Shown here one piece after another: positions 52,034 through 62,422 of a DNA stretch of 64,000 nt; within the stretch, counting starts at the first letter, position 1; each line of letters opens with the position of its first letter. The position numbers and the translations under genes were made by a program. The notes under the pieces are model-generated. The model was given only the letters and a program-made list of their open reading frames with translations, made no database searches and was not told the origin of the DNA. The stretch is taken from the NCBI RefSeq assembly GCF_005405405.1, contig NZ_BJDZ01000009.1, forward strand, positions 1 to 64,000. The letters run 5' to 3'. This DNA comes from Lactiplantibacillus plajomi (GTDB taxonomy: Bacteria; Bacillota; Bacilli; Lactobacillales; Lactobacillaceae).

Positions 52034-54451
52034 GTGGCCCAAATTGCACAAGTTATCGTAGACGTGCCGACGATGCAAACTAACCGGCCGTATACTTATT
52101 TAATTCCAGCGGCCTGGCAGTCGCAGGTACAACCCGGTATGCGGGTGATTGTCCCGTTCGGGCGGGGCAAGCGGCGCGTTCAGGGGTTTGTCGTGAACTT
52201 AACCAATCAATCAACGTTCGATGGTGATTTGAAGGCAATCGACACCGTCGTGGACTTGGCGCCGGTTTTGAATACCGAGGCACTGGCCATGACGGCGTGG
52301 TTGGCGCAGAGTACCTTTGCGTTTCAAATCACCTGTGCGCAGACGATGCTACCGGCGGTCATGCGGGCGAAGTACGAAAAGCAACTGCGGGCCACCGATA
52401 AGACCAGTCCCGCGGTTCGAGAAAAACTATTTGGCGATGCGTCCAGCGTCTCGTTTGAGACCGTGGCGACCGATTCGCAAATGGTCAGCCAACTCATGCG
52501 CTGGCAAAAAGCGGGGGAAGTCGACGTCTATTACCAAGTTAAAAATCAGGCGCGTCGGAAGACCCAACTAGCCGTCAAAGCGGCGTTAACACCGGCGGAA
52601 CTCGCAACGGCACAAACCACGGTGCGCGCCGGGGCAACCCAGCAGCTGGCGTTACTGAAGGCCCTAGCGACCCTGAACGGGGAGACCTTGACGCAAAAAA
52701 TCTTCAGCCGGCGCTTCAATGTGAGCGACGCCACGATTCGCAGTGGTGAAAAGAAGGGCTGGTTGACGCGGGTCGCCGAGGAAGTTTACCGCGACCCGTA
52801 CGCCGACAGCGACATTCAGGCGACTAAGCCGTTAACCTTAAACGATGAACAGCGGGTCGCCGTGGATCAAATCGTGACCGCCATCGACGCGCCGGCCACG
52901 ACCACCTTTTTATTGGAAGGGGTCACCGGTAGCGGGAAAACTGAAGTTTACTTACAAGCGATGGCGGCCGCGTTGAAGGCCGGTAAAACGGCATTAATGT
53001 TAGTACCCGAGATTTCGCTAACACCGCAAATGGTGCGGCGGGTCAAGGGGCGCTTCGGCCACGCCGTTGCGGTGTTACACAGTGGCTTGTCAAACGGTGA
53101 AAAGTACGATGAGTGGCGCCGGATTCAGCGTGGCGAAGCCCAGGTAGTTGTTGGGGCGCGTTCCGCGGTGTTCGCACCGTTAACGAACATCGGCTTAATC
53201 GTGATGGACGAAGAACATGAAAGCTCGTATAAACAAGACGACGCACCGCGTTACCACGCGCGCCAAGTTGCGTTGTGGCGGAGTCGCTACCACCACTGTC
53301 CGGTCGTTCTGGGTTCGGCCACGCCATCGCTCGAGACCCGGGCGCGGGCGGAAAAGGGCGTTTATTCGCGGTTGGTATTAAAAGACCGCGTTAACCAGCG
53401 GCCACTGCCGGCGGTGTCAATTATCGACATGAAAAAGGAAATGCAGCAACACGCCGAAAGTAACTTTTCGGCACCGTTACTGGTGGCGTTACAGGATCGC
53501 TTGGAGCGCCATGAACAGAGTGTCCTGATGCTGAATCGGCGGGGCTACTCTTCATTCGTGCTGTGTCGTGACTGCGGCTTTGTATTGAAGTGCCCGAATT
53601 GCGACATTTCATTGACATTACACATGGACACCCACACGATGAAGTGTCACTACTGTGGCCATGAAGAGGCGATTCCGCGGATCTGTCCGAACTGTCATAG
53701 TCGTCAGATTCGTTACTACGGTACCGGAACGGAAAAAGTTGAAGAAGAACTCCGCGACTTACTGCCCGACGCCCGCATCATTCGGATGGACAACGACACG
53801 ACCCGTAAGAAGGGTGCGCACGAAAAGCTGTTAGCAACGTTTGGTCGCGGCGATGCCGATATTTTGATCGGTACCCAGATGATCGCCAAGGGGTTGGACT
53901 TTCCCAACGTTACCTTGGTTGGGGTGCTGAATGCCGACACCGCCCTGGGCTTACCCGATTTTCGGGCGAGTGAGTGGACCTTTCAACTGCTGACCCAGGT
54001 CAGTGGCCGGGCCGGTCGGGCGGAAAAGGCCGGGCACGTCTACATTCAGACGTTCAACCCCGACCATTACGCGATCCGCTTCGCACAGCACCACGATTAC
54101 GAAGGCTTTTTTAAGTACGAGATGCGGATGCGTCATCAGGGCGGTTACCCACCGTATTACTTCACCGTCCAGATTACCGCTAGTGACCTGGACGAAGCGG
54201 TGGCGGCCAAACGGATGTACCAGTTATTGCAGTGGTTGCGACCACGACTGACGCCCAGCACGTTGATTTTAGGACCAACACCGAAGCCGATTGCGCGGGT
54301 CAACCGGCGCTACTACTACCAAATGGTGTTGAAGTATAAGCGCGAGCCCAACCTTGCCAGCACCTTGAGTACGTTATTACAAGAAACTCAGGTACAGCAG
54401 CGGCAGGGGCTCCAAATCAGTATCGACGTGGAGCCACTACACTTTATGTAA
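52034..54451 (+). CDS. priA: Primosomal protein N' (PriA helicase)
   Basis: This 805-residue helicase restarts collapsed replication forks. It has an N-terminal 3'-DNA-end-binding domain (about 1-110), a winged helix, helicase core with Walker A GVTGSGKTEVYL (about 296-307) and DEEH (VMDEEHESSYK), and zinc-binding Cys pairs in CRDCGFVLKCPNCDISL and CHYCGHEEAIPRICPNC. GTG start. It follows coaBC and precedes fmt, as in Bacillus. Confidence 0.96.
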   Translation: MAQIAQVIVDVPTMQTNRPYTYLIPAAWQSQVQPGMRVIVPFGRGKRRVQGFVVNLTNQSTFDGDLKAIDTVVDLAPVLNTEALAMTAWLAQSTFAFQITCAQTMLPAVMRAKYEKQLRATDKTSPAVREKLFGDASSVSFETVATDSQMVSQLMRWQKAGEVDVYYQVKNQARRKTQLAVKAALTPAELATAQTTVRAGATQQLALLKALATLNGETLTQKIFSRRFNVSDATIRSGEKKGWLTRVAEEVYRDPYADSDIQATKPLTLNDEQRVAVDQIVTAIDAPATTTFLLEGVTGSGKTEVYLQAMAAALKAGKTALMLVPEISLTPQMVRRVKGRFGHAVAVLHSGLSNGEKYDEWRRIQRGEAQVVVGARSAVFAPLTNIGLIVMDEEHESSYKQDDAPRYHARQVALWRSRYHHCPVVLGSATPSLETRARAEKGVYSRLVLKDRVNQRPLPAVSIIDMKKEMQQHAESNFSAPLLVALQDRLERHEQSVLMLNRRGYSSFVLCRDCGFVLKCPNCDISLTLHMDTHTMKCHYCGHEEAIPRICPNCHSRQIRYYGTGTEKVEEELRDLLPDARIIRMDNDTTRKKGAHEKLLATFGRGDADILIGTQMIAKGLDFPNVTLVGVLNADTALGLPDFRASEWTFQLLTQVSGRAGRAEKAGHVYIQTFNPDHYAIRFAQHHDYEGFFKYEMRMRHQGGYPPYYFTVQITASDLDEAVAAKRMYQLLQWLRPRLTPSTLILGPTPKPIARVNRRYYYQMVLKYKREPNLASTLSTLLQETQVQQRQGLQISIDVEPLHFM

Positions 54452-54488
54452 CGAAAATTATTAGGAAATGTACGGAGGAAACTAATCA

Positions 54489-55439
54489 ATGACATCAATC
54501 GTATTTATGGGGACCCCGCAGTTTGCGGCGCCCATTTTAGAAAGTTTGATCAAGGAACAGTACCAGGTACTTGCGGTGGTTACCCAACCCGACCGTAAAG
54601 TTGGCCGGAAGCACGTTTTAACGGCGTCACCGGTAAAAAAGGTGGCCGTTGAACACGGTATCGAAGTCTTACAACCAGAAAAAATCGGTGGTAGTGCCGA
54701 AATGCAACGGGTGATCGACTTACAACCGGACCTGATTGTAACGGCAGCGTTTGGCCAGTTCCTACCGACCAAGCTATTAAAGGCGGCTAAGCTTGCGGCC
54801 GTTAACGTTCACGGTTCACTGTTACCAAAATATCGTGGGGGTGCACCGGTTCAATATTCAATTATTAACGGTGAAGCCGGAACTGGCATCACCATCATTT
54901 ACATGGTTAAGAAAATGGATGCCGGTGACATGTTGGCACAACGGGCGATCCCGATTGAAAAGGACGACGATACCGGGACGATGTTCACGAAACTGAGCGT
55001 GGTCGGCCGCGACTTACTACTAGAAACGTTGCCAAAATTAATTGCCGGTGAGGTGACCGCAACGCCTCAGAATGAAGCGGACGTGACCTTTGCGCCGAAC
55101 ATTCAGCCCGACCAGGAACAACTGGACTTCTTCACCCAGACGGCCAGCCAGATTGATGACCAGGTTCGCGGGATGCGCCCGGCTCCAATCGCCTACGCGA
55201 TGATGGACGGTAAGCGGACCAAGTTCTGGGACGTGACCCCGTTGAGTGAAACCGTTAGTCAGCAACCAGGCCAAGTCGTCCGTAAGACGAAGCACGAACT
55301 GGTGATTGCCGCAGCTGACGGCACAGCCGTAGCAATTAATAAGTTGCAGCCGGCCGGCAAGCCACAAATGACGATCACGGACTTTTTAAATGGGGCGGCC
55401 GACAAGTTCGCCACCGGAGAGCAGGTTATTAATAAATGA
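54489..55439 (+). CDS. fmt: Methionyl-tRNA formyltransferase
   Basis: This 316-residue protein formylates initiator Met-tRNA using 10-formyl-THF. The N-terminal formyltransferase domain has VFMGTPQFAAPIL, the catalytic VNVHGSLLPKYRGGAPVQ (Asn, His) and the Asp of MDAGDML. The C-terminal OB-fold tRNA-binding domain starts near 205. GGAGG is 8 bases before the ATG. The end overlaps rsmB by 4 bases. Confidence 0.96.
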   Translation: MTSIVFMGTPQFAAPILESLIKEQYQVLAVVTQPDRKVGRKHVLTASPVKKVAVEHGIEVLQPEKIGGSAEMQRVIDLQPDLIVTAAFGQFLPTKLLKAAKLAAVNVHGSLLPKYRGGAPVQYSIINGEAGTGITIIYMVKKMDAGDMLAQRAIPIEKDDDTGTMFTKLSVVGRDLLLETLPKLIAGEVTATPQNEADVTFAPNIQPDQEQLDFFTQTASQIDDQVRGMRPAPIAYAMMDGKRTKFWDVTPLSETVSQQPGQVVRKTKHELVIAAADGTAVAINKLQPAGKPQMTITDFLNGAADKFATGEQVINK

Positions 55440-56779
55440 GTACAGTTGGCAACAGCCCCCGCTGGTTAGCGGTTACGGCTTTAGCAAAAATTAAAAACGG
55501 CGCCTATTCAAACCTTCAACTGAACCAGTTGATCAATGATCACGAAATGGACCGGCGCGATATCAACTTATTGACGAACATGGTTTACGGGGTAATCCAG
55601 CACCGCTTAACGTTGGAATACTGGCTAACACCGTTTGTGCGCCACCCGGGGAAGTTAGATCCGTGGGTCCGCGAACTACTGCTGAGTGCGCTGTACCAGT
55701 GGCAGTACTTAGATAAAATTCCGCAACGGGCGGTTTTTAACGAAACGATTGAAATTGCGAAGGTTAAGGGCCACCCCGGGATTCGCCGCTTCGTGACCGG
55801 TGTCCTGCACCAGATGGACCGCAGTGGTTTACCGAAATTTGACGCGATCCAAGACGCTGATGAACGGCTTAGTGTGACTTACAGTATGCCGAAGTGGCTG
55901 ATTGAAGAATTGCGCCGGCAGCTGGGTGCGGACAAGATGGTCAGTATTTTAGCGTCACTTAACCAACCGGCTAAGCAGTCGCTACGGGTCAACCCGGCGG
56001 TTTCAACGGTTGAAGACGTGACTAACGCGCTAGTTAACGCCGGGCTGACGGTCGAAGCCAGTGCGGTGTCGCCGTTAGGGTTAGTTGCTTCGGACGGTCA
56101 GGCCATCAATACCGAGGCGATGCGTTACGGCATGTTCACGGTGCAAGACGAAAGTGCCCAACTCGTCGTTCCCGCCATGGACCTGCGTCCTGGTGACCAC
56201 GTGTTGGACGCCTGCGCCGCACCGGGTGGTAAAACGACGCAAATTGCCGCGGCGCTGGATCCTGAACAGGGCGGTGAAGTCGTTGCCCTCGATATTCATG
56301 ATAAGAAGGTCAAGTTGATCAGCCAAAACGCGGCCCGCTTACACGTTGCGGACCGGGTAGCCGCAACGGCGTTAGATGCTCGGAAAGTGGCGACGGAATT
56401 TAAGCCGGCTTCGTTTGACCGCATCTTAGTCGACGCGCCGTGTTCCGGAATCGGCTTGATCCGGCGTAAACCGGAAATTCGGTACGAAAAACAATTGAGT
56501 GACAGCTTGAACCTCCAAAAGATTCAGCTGGCAATTTTGACCGCCTGCGCGCCAACGCTTAAAAAAGGTGGTATCATGACGTATAGCACTTGTACGATTT
56601 TGCAACAAGAAAATCAGGACGTGATCGACCAGTTCTTGGCCAGCCACCCCGATTTCGAGTTGTTGACAACGCCAACGGCAAATCACTTAAAAGCGGATCG
56701 CAAGACGCGGACGTTAACGATTTATCCAGATGATTACTTGTCCGATGGCTTTTTCATTGCTTGTTTACGAAAAAAATAA
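55436..56779 (+). CDS. rsmB: 16S rRNA m5C967 methyltransferase RsmB (Sun)
   Basis: This 447-residue protein has an N-terminal NusB-like RNA-binding domain (about 1-140) and a C-terminal SAM-dependent methyltransferase: motif I DHVLDACAAPGGKTTQIAAA (about 256-275), catalytic Cys in LVDAPCSGIGLIRRKPE and partner TYSTCTILQQEN. Overlaps fmt upstream. The stop precedes the phosphatase start by 17 bases. Confidence 0.95.
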   Translation: MSTVGNSPRWLAVTALAKIKNGAYSNLQLNQLINDHEMDRRDINLLTNMVYGVIQHRLTLEYWLTPFVRHPGKLDPWVRELLLSALYQWQYLDKIPQRAVFNETIEIAKVKGHPGIRRFVTGVLHQMDRSGLPKFDAIQDADERLSVTYSMPKWLIEELRRQLGADKMVSILASLNQPAKQSLRVNPAVSTVEDVTNALVNAGLTVEASAVSPLGLVASDGQAINTEAMRYGMFTVQDESAQLVVPAMDLRPGDHVLDACAAPGGKTTQIAAALDPEQGGEVVALDIHDKKVKLISQNAARLHVADRVAATALDARKVATEFKPASFDRILVDAPCSGIGLIRRKPEIRYEKQLSDSLNLQKIQLAILTACAPTLKKGGIMTYSTCTILQQENQDVIDQFLASHPDFELLTTPTANHLKADRKTRTLTIYPDDYLSDGFFIACLRKK

Positions 56780-56796
56780 CGGTGGAGTGGTTAACA

Positions 56797-57546
56797 GTGG
56801 ATTTTGCATACCGGTCGGATATTGGCCAACAACGTGAAGAAAATGAAGACTATGTCGGCGTATTTCAAAATAAAGCGGGAATCAACTTTGCGATTGTCGC
56901 AGACGGTATCGGCGGCCACCAGGGTGGGGACGTCGCTTCCGAAATGGCGGTCTCGCACATGGGGTACCGCTTTGAAAACACCCACTTTGATCAGCCGGAA
57001 GACGCGGTCAAGTGGCTGTCCAACGAAGTTCAGGATGAAAACCAGCACATCATCGAAAAGGCCCGTGAATTTTCCGATTTGAACGGCATGGGAACCACGA
57101 TGGTGGCGGCGTTACTTTTTGACGACCAGTTTTTAGTCGCTAACCTCGGTGACAGTCGTGGCTACCTATTCCGCAACGGCGCGTTGCACCAGTTAACGGA
57201 AGACCATTCACTGGTGAACGAACTGGTCAAGCGTGGTGAAATCTCGGAAGAACAGGCTCGCAAGCACCCGCAAAAAAATATTATTACCCGGACGGTGGGC
57301 ATTTCTCCCGATGCGGATATCGATACCAGTTTATTTAAAATGGAACTTGGTGATCAGTTGCTGTTATGTTCAGATGGATTGACTAACATGGTTCCTGATG
57401 ACCAACTTGCCAAGGTGTTAGCCGACCAGCACCAAACCGCCACCGAAAAGTGCGAAACGCTGATCAAGATGGCCAACACTGCCGGTGGTTTTGATAATAT
57501 TACCGCACTGATCGTAGCGGTAGATGGCGAGGTGGCCGGTAAATGA
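56797..57546 (+). CDS. stp: PP2C-family serine/threonine phosphatase
   Basis: This 249-residue metal-dependent phosphatase reverses phosphorylation by the neighbouring PrkC kinase. PP2C motifs are intact: GQQREENEDYVG, VADGIGGHQGGDVAS (metal Asp), GMGTTMVAALL, ANLGDSRGYLFRNG, and LLLCSDGLTNMVPDD. The frame is open upstream into rsmB, but GGTGGAG sets GTG 56797. The stop overlaps the prkC start (ATGA), so phosphatase and kinase are translationally coupled. Confidence 0.95.
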   Translation: MDFAYRSDIGQQREENEDYVGVFQNKAGINFAIVADGIGGHQGGDVASEMAVSHMGYRFENTHFDQPEDAVKWLSNEVQDENQHIIEKAREFSDLNGMGTTMVAALLFDDQFLVANLGDSRGYLFRNGALHQLTEDHSLVNELVKRGEISEEQARKHPQKNIITRTVGISPDADIDTSLFKMELGDQLLLCSDGLTNMVPDDQLAKVLADQHQTATEKCETLIKMANTAGGFDNITALIVAVDGEVAGK

Positions 57547-59561
57547 CACCCAACTATACCCTTAGCGGACGGTACCGAATCGTCCGGTCCTTAGGTGAAG
57601 GTGGGATGGCTAACGTTTACTTGGCGCACGACTTAATTTTAGACCGCGACGTTGCGGTCAAGCTCTTACGATTAGACTTGCGTGATGATCCACGAACAAT
57701 CAAACGGTTCCAGCGGGAGGCTCTGGCCACCACGGAACTCGTGCACCCGCACATTGTGAGTTTGTACGATGTGGGTGAAGAAAATGGCATGCAGTACCTG
57801 GTGATGGAATACGTTAAGGGAATGGACCTTAAGAATTACATCAAGCAGCATTTTCCACTCCCATTGCAGCAAGTCATTGATATTATGGAGCAGATTTTAA
57901 GTGCGGTCGCCACCGCGCACGCGCATAACATCATTCATCGGGACTTAAAGCCCCAAAATATTTTAATCGATGAGGCCGGTAACGCTAAAATTACTGATTT
58001 TGGGATTGCCGTTGCCTTATCGGAACATTCGATGACCCAAACCAACACGATTTTGGGTTCGGTACATTACTTATCGCCGGAACAAGCCCGCGGTAGTATG
58101 GCAACCAAACAATCGGACATTTATTCCTTAGGGATCATTTTGTACGAAATGCTGACCGGTTCGGTTCCGTTTAAAGGTGAGACCGCGGTGTCGATTGCGT
58201 TGAAGCACTTTCAAAGTGAGATCCCGTCGGTTCGAGACTTTGACGCCGACATTCCCCAGGCTCTAGAAAACGTGGTCTTAAAGGCCACGGCTAAGGATCC
58301 GCGGGAACGGTACGCCATGGTGGAAGACATGGCGACGGATCTACTGACGACCTTGTCGACGACCCGGGCTGGCGAGCGCCGCTACGTGCCGGCAGACGTC
58401 GGTAACGATGAGACTAAGATCATGCCGAAAGCCGATATTCAGGCGGCGATTGCGGCCAATCAGGACGGCGCGACCCAAGCGTTGCCGCGGGATCCCGAGC
58501 CGGCAAAACCTGCCGAAACAACGACGGCCAGTGCGGATGATACGGTCACGCCGCTACCGAAACGCTCCTGGTCCAAGCGCCACCCGGTTAGGCGCCGGAT
58601 CTTAATGATTTTTGGCGTTATTTTCTTGCTAGTGGCGGCGGTCTTGATTGGCTTAACCCTTAGCCGACCACAAATGACCTCGGTGCCTACCGTTACCGGG
58701 ATGACCCACAACGCTGCGACTCAGGCACTGGCGAAGCACAGCTTAACCGTGGGAAAAATTTCGCGGCAAAAGAGTAACCGGGTGGCAAAAAACGAGGTCG
58801 TAAAAACGACGCCAGCGAAGAATGCCAAGGTGGCTAAACACTCACGCATTGACCTGGTGATTAGTAGTGGGGCCAAAAAGATGAGCTTTGGTAACTTTGT
58901 GAACGAAAACTACGGGGAAGTGCGTAAATCGCTGAAGGCACAAGGCTTTACGGTGCGTGAACGCTTCAGCACTTCCGACGTTGCGACCGGCCAGATTTTA
59001 AGTCAGGACGTGACTGCTGGCAGCACGGTGTTACCAACGGCCACGACGGTGACGTTCACGGTCAGTGCGGGTAACCAGTACGTGGATTTAAAGGATCTGA
59101 CTGGTGAAAGTCAGTCGGATATTGAAACTTACGCGGCTGATAACGGCTTGAACGTGACTTTTAAACGCGGCTACTCGAGCGAGCAGAAAAAGGGTTACTC
59201 GTACGATCAGTCACCGGATGGTGGTAATAACGTTCGTGCCGGTAGTGGCATCACGATTATGATGTCGCAGGGTGACCGGCCGTTAGGAATCGGGACACCT
59301 AGTAACTTTTATGTTAAAATAACGTTGCCGTATAAAGCACTGGCTACGAGCGGTACTCAGGCGAATAACGTGAAGATTTATTTAGAGGACGACTCGCACG
59401 TGTTGACGACGGTTTACCGCGACCTGTCGATCAATCACGATACCCGGGTTAGTTTACCGTTCCAATTGACCGGTAAGGCGACCGGCCGCTACCGAATCGT
59501 CCGTAACGGGGTCACGATTAGTGAAAAAAGTAAAATTACGAGTGAAGACGCAACAAATTAA
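57543..59561 (+). CDS. prkC: Serine/threonine protein kinase with PASTA domains
   Basis: This 672-residue membrane kinase responds to cell-wall fragments. The kinase domain spans about 10-270: SLGEGGMANVYLAHD, VAVKLL, catalytic HRDLKPQNIL, DFGIAVAL, and the SPEQARG region. A Pro/Thr-rich linker follows, then one transmembrane helix (about 351-373, ILMIFGVIFLLVAAVLIGL), then three PASTA repeats (about 378-590, for example VPTVTGMTHNAATQALAKHS) and a C-terminal domain. The order stp-prkC-rsgA-rpe-thiN is the Bacillota standard. Confidence 0.96.
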   Translation: MTPNYTLSGRYRIVRSLGEGGMANVYLAHDLILDRDVAVKLLRLDLRDDPRTIKRFQREALATTELVHPHIVSLYDVGEENGMQYLVMEYVKGMDLKNYIKQHFPLPLQQVIDIMEQILSAVATAHAHNIIHRDLKPQNILIDEAGNAKITDFGIAVALSEHSMTQTNTILGSVHYLSPEQARGSMATKQSDIYSLGIILYEMLTGSVPFKGETAVSIALKHFQSEIPSVRDFDADIPQALENVVLKATAKDPRERYAMVEDMATDLLTTLSTTRAGERRYVPADVGNDETKIMPKADIQAAIAANQDGATQALPRDPEPAKPAETTTASADDTVTPLPKRSWSKRHPVRRRILMIFGVIFLLVAAVLIGLTLSRPQMTSVPTVTGMTHNAATQALAKHSLTVGKISRQKSNRVAKNEVVKTTPAKNAKVAKHSRIDLVISSGAKKMSFGNFVNENYGEVRKSLKAQGFTVRERFSTSDVATGQILSQDVTAGSTVLPTATTVTFTVSAGNQYVDLKDLTGESQSDIETYAADNGLNVTFKRGYSSEQKKGYSYDQSPDGGNNVRAGSGITIMMSQGDRPLGIGTPSNFYVKITLPYKALATSGTQANNVKIYLEDDSHVLTTVYRDLSINHDTRVSLPFQLTGKATGRYRIVRNGVTISEKSKITSEDATN

Positions 59562-59567
59562 AGTAGT

Positions 59568-59593
59568 AAGTCATGCCTAGGCATGACTTTTTT
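59568..59593 (+). terminator. Terminator after prkC
   Basis: AAGTCATGCC/GGCATGACTT is a near-perfect palindrome around TA, followed by TTTT. A -10-like TACAAT for rsgA lies just after it. Confidence 0.8.
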
Positions 59594-59656
59594 GGTACAA
59601 TAGGAACAGATATCCAAAAGCGGACCGTACCAAATTGAAAATAAGGTGGTGCTAAT

Positions 59657-60553
59657 TTGAAAATTGGACAAATTCGACAATCATTAAGTGGCTTCTACGA
59701 CGTTTACGCCGATGGCCAACTCTACCGGACTCGGGCTCGCGGCAACTTTCGGAAACGAAAGATTACGCCGCTGGTCGGTGACCAAGTGGAATTTGATAGT
59801 ACAACGCCACAAGAGGGCTATCTACTGAAAGTATTATCACGAACGACGCAGCTGGTGCGACCACCAGTTGCTAACGTGGACCTCGCAATCGTGGTGACGG
59901 CGACGACCCCGCAAGAGTTCTCGACGAACTTGCTGGACCGCCAGTTAGTGGCCTTAGCGGTTGCGGGCATCGAACCGGTGATTTATTTCGCCAAGACCGA
60001 CTTATTAACGGATGCGGATTACGCGCAACGTGCCAAGTTAGCGGCGGCTTACCGCCAAATCGGGTACCAGGTAATCATGGATCGGACCGCCTTTTCGGCC
60101 ACGGCGTTGGACGCACTTCGCCAAGCGTTGGCCAACCACGTGGCGGTCGTCATGGGTCAGACCGGGGCGGGTAAATCGACGCTACTGAACCATTTGCAGC
60201 CGGGATTGGATCTCGCGACCGGTGAAATTTCGCAAGCGCTTAACCGTGGGAAACATACGACCCGTAAGGTTAGTTTGATTCCGATTGCTGACGGTTTAGT
60301 GGCCGACACACCAGGCTTTTCGTCCTACGAAGTTTTCAACATTGCTGCTAACGAATTAACACATTACTTTCCAGAATTCGTTGCGTTAGCCGCTGATTGC
60401 AAGTATCGTGGCTGTGTGCACATCAACGAACCGCAGTGCGCGGTCAAGGCCGCGTTAGCCGCGGGGACGTTACTTCAAAGTCGTTATGATAATTACTTAC
60501 AATTCTATGAAACGATTAAAAATAAAAAAGTTATCTATAATAAGAAAAAGTGA
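59657..60553 (+). CDS. rsgA: Ribosome biogenesis GTPase RsgA (YloQ)
   Basis: This 298-residue circularly permuted GTPase matures the 30S subunit. An N-terminal OB domain (about 1-65) precedes the GTPase, with permuted order: YFAKTDLL (G4) first, then [14 protein letters not shown] (G1) and [11 protein letters not shown] (G3). The C-terminal zinc site is [14 protein letters not shown]. The start is TTG after AAGGTGGTG. Confidence 0.96.
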   Translation: MKIGQIRQSLSGFYDVYADGQLYRTRARGNFRKRKITPLVGDQVEFDSTTPQEGYLLKVLSRTTQLVRPPVANVDLAIVVTATTPQEFSTNLLDRQLVALAVAGIEPVIYFAKTDLLTDADYAQRAKLAAAYRQIGYQVIMDRTAFSATALDALRQALANHVAVVMGQTGAGKSTLLNHLQPGLDLATGEISQALNRGKHTTRKVSLIPIADGLVADTPGFSSYEVFNIAANELTHYFPEFVALAADCKYRGCVHINEPQCAVKAALAAGTLLQSRYDNYLQFYETIKNKKVIYNKKK

Positions 60554-60562
60554 GTGAGACAT

Positions 60563-61216
60563 ATGATTAAAGTTGCGCCTTCAATTTTAAGTGCTGATTT
60601 TGCTAATTTACAACGGGACGTTCAAATGGCTGAACAGGCGGGTGCGGACATGCTGCACATTGACGTCATGGACGGGCAGTTCGTCCCCAACTTGTCCTTT
60701 GGGATGAGTACCGTGGCGGATCTTCGGCCGGTGACTTCCTTACCGTTGGACTGCCATTTGATGATTGTGGAACCGGAACGCTTTGTGGAACGGTTTGCGA
60801 AGGCCGGTGCCGATTTGATCGGGATTCACGTTGAAAGTACCCAACACGTTTATCACGCCTTACAGTTGATCAAGGAGGCCGGAGTTAAGGCGGAAATCGT
60901 CATTAACCCTGGGACCCCGCTGAGCATGATCACCGAAGTGTTACCGCTCGTGGATCAGGTGTTAGTGATGACCGTCAACCCCGGCTTTGGTGGCCAACAT
61001 TTCTTGCCGGCAATGGTCGATAAGATTAGTCGCTTAGCTGAAATTAAGCGGGAAAAGGGCTATCACTTTGATATCGAAGTTGACGGTGGAATCAACGCTA
61101 AAACGGTTAAGGCGTGCTACGATGCCGGTGCTACGGTTGCCGTTGCGGGTTCCTACGTTTACGACAGTCCTGAACCGGCTGCCAGAATTCAAGATTTAAA
61201 AGTGGCGACGAACTAA
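60563..61216 (+). CDS. rpe: Ribulose-phosphate 3-epimerase
   Basis: This 217-residue TIM-barrel enzyme interconverts ribulose-5-P and xylulose-5-P. Active-site motifs are VAPSILSADFANL, LHIDVMDGQFVPNLSFG (metal His, Asp), CHLMIVEPE, MTVNPGFGGQ and DIEVDGGINAKT. A GTG at 60554 is possible; no strong Shine-Dalgarno distinguishes them. The stop overlaps the thiN start by one base. Confidence 0.95.
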   Translation: MIKVAPSILSADFANLQRDVQMAEQAGADMLHIDVMDGQFVPNLSFGMSTVADLRPVTSLPLDCHLMIVEPERFVERFAKAGADLIGIHVESTQHVYHALQLIKEAGVKAEIVINPGTPLSMITEVLPLVDQVLVMTVNPGFGGQHFLPAMVDKISRLAEIKREKGYHFDIEVDGGINAKTVKACYDAGATVAVAGSYVYDSPEPAARIQDLKVATN

Positions 61217-61854
61217 TGGAGATTATTAATTTGCTGGTTGGTGGCCCGACCGCGGACTGGCCGGCGGACTTAGCCAAAATTCCCGGATCGTGGGTCGGTG
61301 CCGACCGTGGCGCACTGCGACTGGTTAAAATGGGGATTCAGCCGGTAATGGTGGTCGGTGATTTTGATTCGATTAACCAAGCCGAGTTAGCGACCGTTAA
61401 AGCAGCTTTAGCCGGTTCGGTGATCGTTAAGCCGGATCAGGACCACACCGACACCCAGTTAGCCATTAAATCGATTTTTGAACAGCTAGCCCCTGATGAA
61501 GTCCACGTCTACGGGGCGACTGGCGGACGGTTAGACCACTTACTGGCCAACGTGTGGCTAGTGCTCGACCCGTTTTTCCGCCAGTGGGCGCCTAAAATCA
61601 AGCTGATTGATAAGCAGAATAGCTTACGGTACTACTTACCGGGCGACTACCGGATTAAAAAGGAAGCCGATAAGCGCTACCTGGCGTTCGTTCCGCTAAC
61701 GCCGATGCACCTGACGTTGCCGGATGAGAAGTATCGGCTGCAAGCTGACTACCACGACTACCCAATTTCGTGGGCCAGTAACGAATTTGTCGGGACTAGC
61801 GGGCACGTTAGTTTCGATCAGGGCGTGCTGGCGGTGATTCAAAGTAAAGATTAA
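61216..61854 (+). CDS. thiN: Thiamine pyrophosphokinase
   Basis: This 212-residue enzyme transfers pyrophosphate from ATP to thiamine. It shows the family pattern: GGPTADWPADL, VGADRGALRLVKMG, VVGDFDSI (metal Asp), DQDHTDTQLAIKS and GATGGRLDHLLANVWL; the C-terminal beta sandwich binds thiamine (around SWASNEFVG). It overlaps rpe by one base. A strong bidirectional terminator follows. Confidence 0.95.
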   Translation: MEIINLLVGGPTADWPADLAKIPGSWVGADRGALRLVKMGIQPVMVVGDFDSINQAELATVKAALAGSVIVKPDQDHTDTQLAIKSIFEQLAPDEVHVYGATGGRLDHLLANVWLVLDPFFRQWAPKIKLIDKQNSLRYYLPGDYRIKKEADKRYLAFVPLTPMHLTLPDEKYRLQADYHDYPISWASNEFVGTSGHVSFDQGVLAVIQSKD

Positions 61855-61860
61855 CTTGTT

Positions 61861-61900
61861 AAAAAAAGCCGATTTTCCCGTGCGGGGAGAATCGGCTTTT
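61861..61900. terminator. Bidirectional terminator after thiN
   Basis: AAAAGCCGATT and AATCGGCTTTT pair, with an inner TTCCC/GGGGA stem. Confidence 0.85.
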
Positions 61901-62000
61901 AGGGTGCCATTATAAAGTTTATAAAAAGTGGGGTGGTCAACCGGAAATTTGGGCATAAAAAAAACGCCACCCACAAAAAATGTAGTGACGAATTAGTGCG

Positions 62001-62186
62001 CTAAACGCGCGTTACTTTACCTGATTTCAAAGTCCGAGCTGAAACCCAAACCTTCTTTGGTTTACCATCAACTAAAATGCGAACTTTTTGCAAGTTAGCT
62101 TTCCAGCTGCGGCGGCTGTGGTTTAAGGCGTGGGAACGCGTGTTACCAAAGTGCGTCCGTTTGCCCGTAACGTAGTCTTTTGCCAT
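62001..62186 (-). CDS. rpmB: Ribosomal protein L28
   Basis: This 61-residue large-subunit protein reads [20 protein letters not shown], then [16 protein letters not shown]. The ATG at 62186 follows GGAGGC; the frame is open further upstream. It is transcribed oppositely to yloU and fakA, as elsewhere in lactobacilli. Confidence 0.96.
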   Translation of the reverse strand: MAKDYVTGKRTHFGNTRSHALNHSRRSWKANLQKVRILVDGKPKKVWVSARTLKSGKVTRV

Positions 62187-62422
62187 GTTGATCTGCCTCC
62201 TTCGGTAATCATTGATAAAAGGTCGTTGCTTTATCATTCACTAGAATAATTTATCATAGTTCCCCACAGGTTGCAATACATTTCTATCAAGTAATTTTAC
62301 TTTACTGCTAAATTCCCGTGTTACGGGCTTTAGAGCACTGGTCGCTTAATTTTTCTTTCAACCCGGGTTGTGCTATGATAAACTATCGTAAATGAACGCG
62401 TTAAAACAAGGAGGCTATTTTC